This document shows positions 55,301 through 64,000 of a stretch of DNA of 64,000 bases, one piece after another (within the stretch, counting starts at the first letter, position 1; every line of letters begins with the position of its first letter). This DNA comes from Toxonevra muliebris (Eukaryota; Arthropoda; Insecta; Diptera; Pallopteridae): positions 86,618,400 through 86,682,399 of the forward strand of contig OY829328.1 of assembly GCA_963691655.1 (NCBI GenBank). Reading direction: 5' to 3'. Under the pieces are notes generated by a model. That model ran no database searches and had not been told where the DNA came from. It worked only from the letters and a program-made list of their open reading frames with translations. Position numbers and translations under genes: made by a program.

Positions 55301-58300
55301 ATTTAAGGTACCTAACTTAAAAATCGCTCTTTTTAAATTCTGGCAAAACGAAGCGGTGCTGGAATTTTGGTCAATTTTCTCAGCTTTTTCCACTGTATTG
55401 GCCATAATTCGGAAATGGCTACAACGCAGAAGCTGCGGCATATACCACCACATGGCCAGTAGACCTCGGCATAATTTAAGGTACCTAACTTAAAAATCGC
55501 TCTTTTTAAATTCTGGCAAAACGAAGCGGTGCTGGAATTTTGGTAAATTTTCTCAGCTTTTTCCACTGTATTGGCCATAATTCGGAAATGGCTACAACGC
55601 AGAAGCTGCGGCATATACCACCACATGGCCAGTAGACCTCGGCATAATTTAAGGTACCTAACTTAAAAATCGCTCTTTTTAAATTCTGGCAAAACGAAGC
55701 GGTGCTGGAATTTTGGTCAATTTTCTCAGCTTTTTCCACTGTATTGGCCATAATTCGGAAATGGCTACAACGCAGAAGCTGCGGCATATACCACCACATG
55801 GCCAGTAGACCTCGGCATAATTTAAGGTACCTAACTTAAAAATCGCTCTTTTTAAATTCTGGCAAAACGAAGCGGTGCTGGAATTTTGGTCAATTTTCTC
55901 AGCTTTTTCCACTGTATTGGCCATAATTCGGAAATGGCTACAACGCAGAAGCTGCGGCATATACCACCACATGGCCAGTAGACCTCGGCATAATTTAAGG
56001 TACCTAACTTAAAAATCGCTCTTTTTAAATTCTGGCAAAACGAAGCGGTGCTGGAATTTTGGTCAATTTTCTCAGCTTTTTCCACTGTATTGGCCATAAT
56101 TCGGAAATGGCTACAACGCAGAAGCTGCGGCATATACCACCACATGGCCAGTAGACCTCGGCATAATTTAAGGTACCTAACTTAAAAATCGCTCTTTTTA
56201 AATTCTGGCAAAACGAAGCGGTGCTGGAATTTTGGTCAATTTTCTCAGCTTTTTCCACTGTATTGGCCATAATTCGGAAATGGCTACAACGCAGAAGCTG
56301 CGGCATATACCACCACATGGGCAGTAGACCTCGGCATAATTTAAGGTACCTAACTTAAAAATCGCTCTTTTTAAATTCTGGCAAAACGAAGCGGTGCTGG
56401 AATTTTGGTCAATTTTCTCAGCTTTTTCCACTGTATTGGCCATAATTCGGAAATGGCTACAACGCAGAAGCTGCGGCATATACCACCACATGGCCAGTAG
56501 ACCTCGGCATAATTTAAGGTACCTAACTTAAAAATCGCTCTTTTTAAATTCTGGCAAAACGAAGCGGTGCTGGAATTTTGGTCAATTTTCTCAGCTTTTT
56601 CCACTGTATTGGCCATAATTCGGAAATGGCTACAACGCAGAAGCTGCGGCATATACCACCACATGGCCAGTAGACCTCGGCATAATTTAAGGTACCTAAC
56701 TTAAAAATCGCTCTTTTTAAATTCTGGCAAAACGAAGCGGTGCTGGAATTTTGGTAAATTTTCTCAGCTTTTTCCACTGTATTGGCCATAATTCGGAAAT
56801 GGTTACAACGCAGAAGCTGCGGCATATACCACCACATGGCCAGTAGACCTCGGCATAATTTAAGGTACCTAACTTAAAAATCGCTCTTTTTAAATTCTGG
56901 CAAAACGAAGCGGTGCTGGAATTTTGGTCAATTTTCTCAGCTTTTTCCACTGTATTGGCCATAATTCGGAAATGGCTACAACGCAGAAGCTGCGGCATAT
57001 ACCACCACATGGGCAGTAGACCTCGGCATAATTTAAGGTACCTAACTTAAAAATCGCTCTTTTTAAATTCTGGCAAAACGAAGCGGTGCTGGAATTTTGG
57101 TCAATTTTCTCAGCTTTTTCCACTGTATTGGCCATAATTCGGAAATGGCTACAACGCAGAAGCTGCGGCATATACCACCACATGGCCAGTAGACCTCGGC
57201 ATAATTTAAGGTACCTAACTTAAAAATCGCTCTTTTTAAATTCTGGCAAAACGAAGCGGTGCTGGAATTTTGGTCAATTTTCTCAGCTTTTTCCACTGTA
57301 TTGGCCATAATTCGGAAATGGCTACAACGCAGAAGCTGCGGCATATACCACCACATGGGCAGTAGACCTCGGCATAATTTAAGGTACCTAACTTAAAAAT
57401 CGCTCTTTTTAAATTCTGGCAAAACGAAGCGGTGCTGGAATTTTGGTCAATTTTCTCAGCTTTTTCCACTGTATTGGCCATAATTCGGAAATGGCTACAA
57501 CGCAGAAGCTGCGGCATATACCACCACATGGCCAGTAGACCTCGGCATAATTTAAGGTACCTAACTTAAAAATCGCTCTTTTTAAATTCTGGCAAAACGA
57601 AGCGGTGCTGGAATTTTGGTCAATTTTCTCAGCTTTTTCCACTGTATTGGCCATAATTCGGAAATGGCTACAACGCAGAAGCTGCGGCATATACCACCAC
57701 ATGGCCAGTAGACCTCGGCATAATTTAAGGTACCTAACTTAAAAATCGCTCTTTTTAAATTCTGGCAAAACGAAGCGGTGCTGGAATTTTGGTCAATTTT
57801 CTCAGCTTTTTCCACTGTATTGGCCATAATTCGGAAATGGCTACAACGCAGAAGCTGCGGCATATACCACCACATGGCCAGTAGACCTCGGCATAATTTA
57901 AGGTACCTAACTTAAAAATCGCTCTTTTTAAATTCTGGCAAAACGAAGCGGTGCTGGAATTTTGGTAAATTTTCTCAGCTTTTTCCACTGTATTGGCCAT
58001 AATTCGGAAATGGCTACAACGCAGAAGCTGCGGCATATACCACCACATGGGCAGTAGACCTCGGCATAATTTAAGGTACCTAACTTAAAAATCGCTCTTT
58101 TTAAATTCTGGCAAAACGAAGCGGTGCTGGAATTTTGGTCAATTTTCTCAGCTTTTTCCACTGTATTGGCCATAATTCGGAAATGGCTACAACGCAGAAG
58201 CTGCGGCATATACCACCACATGGCCAGTAGACCTCGGCATAATTTAAGGTACCTAACTTAAAAATCGCTCTTTTTAAATTCTGGCAAAACGAAGCGGTGC

Positions 58301-61300
58301 TGGAATTTTGGTAAATTTTCTCAGCTTTTTCCACTGTATTGGCCATAATTCGGAAATGGTTCAACGCAGAAGCTGCGGCATATACCACCACATGGCCAGT
58401 AGACCTCGGCATAATTTAAGGTACCTAACTTAAAAATCGCTCTTTTTAAATTCTGGCAAAACGAAGCGGTGCTGGAATTTTGGTCAATTTTCTCAGCTTT
58501 TTCCACTGTATTGGCCATAATTCGGAAATGGCTACAACGCAGAAGCTGCGGCATATACCACCACATGGCCAGTAGACCTCGGCATAATTTAAGGTACCTA
58601 ACTTAAAAATCGCTCTTTTTAAATTCTGGCAAAACGAAGCGGTGCTGGAATTTTGGTCAATTTTCTCAGCTTTTTCCACTGTATTGGCCATAATTCGGAA
58701 ATGGCTACAACGCAGAAGCTGCGGCATATACCACCACATGGCCAGTAGACCTCGGCATAATTTAAGGTACCTAACTTAAAAATCGCTCTTTTTAAATTCT
58801 GGCAAAACGAAGCGGTGCTGGAATTTTGGTCAATTTTCTCAGCTTTTTCCACTGTATTGGCCATAATTCGGAAATGGCTACAACGCAGAAGCTGCGGCAT
58901 ATACCACCACATGGGCAGTAGACCTCGGCATAATTTAAGGTACCTAACTTAAAAATCGCTCTTTTTAAATTCTGGCAAAACGAAGCGGTGCTGGAATTTT
59001 GGTCAATTTTCTCAGCTTTTTCCACTGTATTGGCCATAATTCGGAAATGGCTACAACGCAGAAGCTGCGGCATATACCACCACATGGCCAGTAGACCTCG
59101 GCATAATTTAAGGTACCTAACATAAAAATCGCTCTTTTTAAATTCTGGCAAAACGAAGCGGTGCTGGAATTTTGGTCAATTTTCTCAGCTTTTTCCACTG
59201 TATTGGCCATAATTCGGAAATGGCTACAACGCAGAAGCTGCGGCATATACCACCACATGGCCAGTAGACCTCGGCATAATTTAAGGTACCTAACTTAAAA
59301 ATCGCTCTTTTTAAATTCTGGCAAAACGAAGCGGTGCTGGAATTTTGGTCAATTTTCTCAGCTTTTTCCACTGTATTGGCCATAATTCGGAAATGGCTAC
59401 AACGCAGAAGCTGCGGCATATACCACCACATGGCCAGTAGACCTCGGCATAATTTAAGGTACCTAACTTAAAAATCGCTCTTTTTAAATTCTGGCAAAAC
59501 GAAGCGGTGCTGGAATTTTGGTCAATTTTCTCAGCTTTTTCCACTGTATTGGCCATAATTCGGAAATGGCTACAACGCAGAAGCTGCGGCATATACCACC
59601 ACATGGCCAGTAGACCTCGGCATAATTTAAGGTACCTAACTTAAAAATCGCTCTTTTTAAATTCTGGCAAAACGAAGCGGTGCTGGAATTTTGGTCAATT
59701 TTCTCAGCTTTTTCCACTGTATTGGCCATAATTCGGAAATGGCTACAACGCAGAAGCTGCGGCATATACCACCACATGGGCAGTAGACCTCGGCATAATT
59801 TAAGGTACCTAACTTAAAAATCGCTCTTTTTAAATTCTGGCAAAACGAAGCGGTGCTGGAATTTTGGTCAATTTTCTCAGCTTTTTCCACTGTATTGGCC
59901 ATAATTCGGAAATGGCTACAACGCAGAAGCTGCGGCATATACCACCACATGGCCAGTAGACCTCGGCATAATTTAAGGTACCTAACTTAAAAATCGCTCT
60001 TTTTAAATTCTGGCAAAACGAAGCGGTGCTGGAATTTTGGTCAATTTTCTCAGCTTTTTCCACTGTATTGGCCATAATTCGGAAATGGCTACAACGCAGA
60101 AGCTGCGGCATATACCACCACATGGCCAGTAGACCTCGGCATAATTTAAGGTACCTAACTTAAAAATCGCTCTTTTTAAATTCTGGCAAAACGAAGCGGT
60201 GCTGGAATTTTGGTCAATTTTCTCAGCTTTTTCCACTGTATTGGCCATAATTCGGAAATGGCTACAACGCAGAAGCTGCGGCATATACCACCACATGGCC
60301 AGTAGACCTCGGCATAATTTAAGGTACCTAACTTAAAAATCGCTCTTTTTAAATTCTGGCAAAACGAAGCGGTGCTGGAATTTTGGTCAATTTTCTCAGC
60401 TTTTTCCACTGTATTGGCCATAATTCGGAAATGGCTACAACGCAGAAGCTGCGGCATATACCACCACATGGCCAGTAGACCTCGGCATAATTTAAGGTAC
60501 CTAACTTAAAAATCGCTCTTTTTAAATTCTGGCAAAACGAAGCGGTGCTGGAATTTTGGTCAATTTTCTCAGCTTTTTCCACTGTATTGGCCATAATTCG
60601 GAAATGGCTACAACGCAGAAGCTGCGGCATATACCACCACATGGCCAGTAGACCTCGGCATAATTTAAGGTACCTAACTTAAAAATCGCTCTTTTTAAAT
60701 TCTGGCAAAACGAAGCGGTGCTGGAATTTTGGTCAATTTTCTCAGCTTTTTCCACTGTATTGGCCATAATTCGGAAATGGCTACAACGCAGAAGCTGCGG
60801 CATATACCACCACATGGGCAGTAGACCTCGGCATAATTTAAGGTACCTAACTTAAAAATCGCTCTTTTTAAATTCTGGCAAAACGAAGCGGTGCTGGAAT
60901 TTTGGTAAATTTTCTCAGCTTTTTCCACTGTATTGGCCATAATTCGGAAATGGTTACAACGCAGAAGCTGCGGCATATACCACCACATGGCCAGTAGACC
61001 TCGGCATAATTTAAGGTACCTAACTTAAAAATCGCTCTTTTTAAATTCTGGCAAAACGAAGCGGTGCTGGAATTTTGGTAAATTTTCTCAGCTTTTTCCA
61101 CTCTATTGGCCATAATTCGGAAATGGCTACAACGCAGAAGCTGCGGTATATACCACCATATGGCCAGTAGACTTCGGCATAATTCCAGGTACCAAACTTA
61201 AAAATCGCTCTTTTTAAATTCTGGCAAAACGAAGCGGTGCTGGAATTTTGGTAAATTTTCTCAGCTTTTCCACTGTATTGACCATAATTCGGAAATGGCT

Positions 61301-62320
61301 ACAACGCAGAAGCTGCGGTATATACCACCACATGGCCAGTAGACCTCGGCATAATTCCAGGTACCTAATTTAAAAATCGCTCTTTTTAAATTCTGGCAAA
61401 ACGAAGCGGTGCTGGAATTTTGGTCAATTTTCTCAGCTTTTTCCTCTGTATTGGCAATAATTCGGAAATGGCTACAACGCAGAAGCTGGGGTATGTACCA
61501 CCATATGGCCAGTAGACCTCGGCATAATTTAAGGTACCTAACTTAAAAATCGCTCTTTTTAAATTCTGGCAAAACGAAGCGGTGCTGGAATTTTGGACAA
61601 TTTTCTCAGCTTTTTCCACTGTATTGGCCATAATTCGGAAATGGCTACAACGCAGAAGCTGCGGTATATACCACCATATGGCCAGTAGACTTCGGCATAA
61701 TTCCAGGTACCAAACTTAAAAATCGCTCTTTTTAAATTCTGGCAAAACGAAGCGGTGCTGGAATTTTGGACAATTTTCTCAGCTTTTTCCACTGTATTGG
61801 CCATAATTCGGAAATGACTACAACGCAGAAGCTGCGGTATATACCACCATATGGCCAGCAGACCTCGCCATGATTCCAGGTACCTAACTTAAAAATCGCT
61901 CTCTTTAAATTCTGGCAAAACGAAGCGGTGCTGGAATTTTGGTCAATTTTCTCAGCTTTTTCCTCTGTATTGGCAATAATTCGGAAATGGCTACAACGCA
62001 GAAGCTGGGGTATGTACCACCATATGGCCAGTAGACCTCGGCATAATTTAAGGTACCTAACTTAAAAATCGCTCTTTTTAAATTCTGGCAAAACGAAGCG
62101 GTGCTGGAATTTTGGTCAATTTTCTCAGCTTTTTCCACTGTATTGGCCATAATTCGGAAATGGCTACAACGCAGAAGCTGCGGTATATACCACCATATGG
62201 CCAGTAGACTTCGGCATAATTCCAGGTACCAAACTTAAAAATCGCTCTTTTTAAATTCTGGCAAAACGAAGCGGTGTTGGAATTTTGGTCAATTTTCTCA
62301 GCTCTATCTACTGTATCGGA
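52302..62320 (+). repeat. 173-bp satellite array, about 58 monomers
   Basis: Head-to-tail monomers of 173 bp, nearly identical from 52.3 to about 61.1 kb. Landmarks in each unit are CGCAGAAGCTGCG (a perfect 5-bp hairpin), CATATACCACCACATGGCCA, GGTACC, and TTCTCAGCTTTTTCCACTGT. Variants recur non-randomly: CATGGGCAG in about 10 units (for example 53206, 54243, 54935, 56319); GGTAAATTTT in place of GGTCAATTTT, often linked to GGTTACAAC; and a 1-bp deletion, GGTTCAACG, at about 52824 and 58359. The last seven units are diverged. Minus-strand frames of about 97 codons recur every 173 bp, but they merely read through 1.7 monomers because 173 is not a multiple of three; they are not genes. Confidence 0.95.
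61100..62320 (+). repeat. Diverged edge of the satellite with a trimeric higher-order pattern
   Basis: Monomer type A (GGTATATACCACCATATGG with ACTTCGGCATAATTCCAGG) occurs at about 61145, 61662 and 62182. Type B (GGGGTATGTACCACC) occurs at about 61488 and 62007. One other type lies between A and B each time, giving an A-x-B-A-x-B-A order with a period of about 519 bp, three monomers. Confidence 0.75.
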
Positions 62321-62929
62321 AAATTTTAATTATTTTGTACTGGTGTTCAATTGTTTAAAATTTGGCAAAAGGGCTCAAGAACCAATTCATAACATGTTAT
62401 TAAAAAAAAAAAAAAAAAAAAAAACAATATATAAAAGTGTTATTCCTAGATTCGAACCACCAAACTTCCGATTGCAAGGCCAATGACACATACACGAGGC
62501 TAACATCTGGCTATGACGTCATGGGAATTTTTACTTACATATTATGTATTCCTTGTTGTGCATAAGATTTGAATCGAAACTAATGACATTTATGTTTACA
62601 TATTAGTGTATCAGCATTATATGAAATTTAACATGTACAAAAGAATTAACATTGCACCTCCTGTTAAAATCTGATTGTAACAAAAACAATAACAAAGAAT
62701 ATGAAGAATATGCGTGTTTTTGTTGTTTTCCTGATAGTTGACGAAAATAAGCCATTACAGAGTTTCAAATTTAACATTTTTAATCGTTTTTACTTTGCAC
62801 CTCGTTGTGATTCTACATTTTGTAACAGAAATGAAATAAAAGCATTTTTCAAATAAGAAGATTTGTTGTTATGAATGTAAAATATGTACAAGGAGGATAA
62901 TTTATTTATAAGTTTATGAAATACATATA
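62321..62929. other. Spacer between the satellite and the Tc1-like element
   Basis: AT-rich DNA with a 23-base A run at 62402-62424. A tRNA-like box pair on the minus strand is listed separately. No coding region was recognised. Confidence 0.6.
62448..62509 (-). other. Degenerate tRNA-like sequence with Pol III boxes
   Basis: On the minus strand an A-box-like TAGCCTCG starts at 62502 and a B-box-like GGTTCGAATCT at 62458, 44 bases apart, the canonical tRNA spacing. A long T run (complement of 62402-62424) follows and would stop Pol III. Acceptor and T stems do not pair well, so it is a tRNA relic or SINE head rather than a functional tRNA. Confidence 0.4.
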
Positions 62930-64000
62930 CACTGGCGGTCATAAAAGCCGCACCACCCACTAGTTTCAAGAAATTCGTTTGAAATAGGACTTAAACCTGA
63001 TTTTGTTTTAGTGAATGTAATTTTTTTATTTTCGGGAACAAAATGAACAAAATTCCGAAAGAAACATCATACATACACACAAATTTTTTTAGTTTTTAAT
63101 TAAAACAAAAATATGGAAGAAATTTTACATTTTTGAGGATAGATATTAATTAAAAGTATGTAAAAATAAAAATATTTATTATTTTTTGAAGATACATACT
63201 AGGATTGATTTGTTTCATGTTAGAGTCACATGCAAAAGTGTTTAGTTGGATGGTGCTCCTCTCTTAGCCTTTGTTATGGCTGTTATCTTGAATGGCTTAG
63301 AAGATATCATTCGTTATTTTTTTAATACCAAACTGTTTTCAGAACTCCAACAAGGGGTTTTTTATTCTTTGGCATGTTTTGAGCAACTTTCCGTTTCATT
63401 ATATGACAGAGGTGCTCTATCGCGAACCGCGCGAGCTACCTGATCATTCCCGGCAGTAAATTCTAACATCATCGAAAGCATTTTGAATCTCCAAACAAAT
63501 AAGGTATAGTAGGAAAAATCCATTCAAGCCATATGACTTTGTGGAAATTTGACTATTTTCGCTTCACGGTTATCCTTGTATTGCTTTATATCTGATGCGC
63601 ATAAAAAATTTAGTTTAATTTGCCCGATCATATAACTTTTCCCGAGTCTGCCAGAGTTCAATTGCTGTTGTTTTGAGTCCATGCCAGGCGATTTGTTTCC
63701 ATCCAATTCGTCAACAACGACTTTTTGGCTGATCGTCTCCCATACAGACCGAACTTTTGTTTCTTTCTGCGTAAGTTTTCGACATTTTTATTCACGTTGT
63801 AATAGCTCTTTATCTCAGTCCTTATTGTGACTACACTTTTGAATCGATAATTTATGGTTCACTTTCAGGTTATGCCATTTTCTCTCGAATTTGTCTTCCA
63901 TAGTCTTCTTGATCTTTTTGTCCTCTCAAGCGGGTACAAATTGCCTTTTGCTAGATCAGCCCAACAGCAGTCGAATGCAAGAATCAGATTTCTTTAAGTA
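62930..64000 (-). mobile_element. Tc1-like DNA transposon, decayed, cut by the window end
   Basis: The left boundary is TA (62928-62929) followed by CACTGGCGGTCATAAAAG, a Tc1-type terminal repeat. The element runs on the minus strand, so this is its 3' end. The other terminal repeat and the transposase start lie beyond 64000. No intact frame remains. Confidence 0.72.
63242..63960 (-). pseudogene. Tc1-like transposase remnant
   Basis: Read in the minus direction: GLYGRRSAKKSLLT at 63750-63709 matches the Tc1 junction between the DNA-binding and catalytic regions (GLYGR.A.KKPLL). Then, after a frame change, MIGQIKLNFLCASDIKQY (63632-63579) aligns with the region around the second catalytic Asp (SDESKF..FGSDG), where the Asp position reads Gly. 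The C-terminus ends KITAITKAKRGAPSN and TAA at 63242, like the ..QAVIKAKGG.TKY tails of the family. In-frame stops at about 63525 and 63355 and at least two frameshifts show it is dead. The N-terminal helix-turn-helix part is barely recognisable. Confidence 0.72.

Noticed and set aside
52289..62150. Recurrent 81-119-codon minus-strand frames spaced by 173 bp
   Set aside because: Identical by-products of satellite monomers read through 1.7 units. The frame shifts every unit because 173 is not divisible by three, and the frames overlap each other.
52302..62320. CRISPR-like regular spacing
   Set aside because: The whole 173-bp unit is repeated with no unique spacers, and the genome is eukaryotic. 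It is a satellite.

Overview
The window looks like nuclear DNA of a higher (cyclorrhaphan) fly. It is strongly AT-rich with many homopolymer runs, and has spliced genes with fly-like GT/AG junctions, TATA/Inr promoters, Asn/Ser/Thr/Gln-rich coding sequence, MITEs, a tRNA-derived SINE and a decayed Tc1-like transposon. No prokaryotic or viral features were seen. The species cannot be named from the sequence alone.

Layout. 1-8.6 kb: non-coding, with an 88-bp direct-repeat pair (3875/4695), a foldback MITE (4927-5045) and a 309-bp SINE with a perfect 13-bp target-site duplication (5548-5856). 8.66-22.9 kb: two co-oriented, single-exon, minus-strand genes for secreted, cysteine-free repeat proteins. 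The first is a basic 574-aa glycosylation-sequon-rich protein. The second is a giant 3942-aa Thr/Pro/acidic mucin-like protein built from about 224 copies of a 16-residue repeat and ending in a very basic tail. They share the same start context and the same TATA-to-initiator spacing, so they look like related, co-regulated genes, possibly of larval glue, salivary or another secreted matrix.

25.9-48.1 kb: one large plus-strand gene in at least five coding exons (25862-26645, 27778-27865, 42856-43482, 43559-43631, 44002-48065). Motifs recall the vertebrate CRACD/KIAA1211 family (capping-protein-inhibiting regulators of actin dynamics). Its 15-kb intron holds a non-autonomous hAT-like element with an 8-bp target duplication, two copies of a second MITE family, one more copy of the first MITE family and a short 62-bp foldback. 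Just before exon 42856 lie two candidate alternative first exons (41948-41998 and 42615-42734), both in the correct phase.

48.1-52.3 kb: 3' UTR and AT-rich intergenic DNA. 52.3-62.3 kb: a satellite array of about 58 copies of a 173-bp monomer, homogeneous over most of its length, with a diverged trimeric higher-order pattern at the distal edge. 62.9-64.0 kb: the 3' part of a broken Tc1-like transposon running off the window.

Best candidates for something undescribed are the paired cysteine-free secreted proteins of opposite charge character (a possible two-component bioadhesive or matrix), the first-exon switching of the CRACD-like gene, and the young 173-bp satellite.
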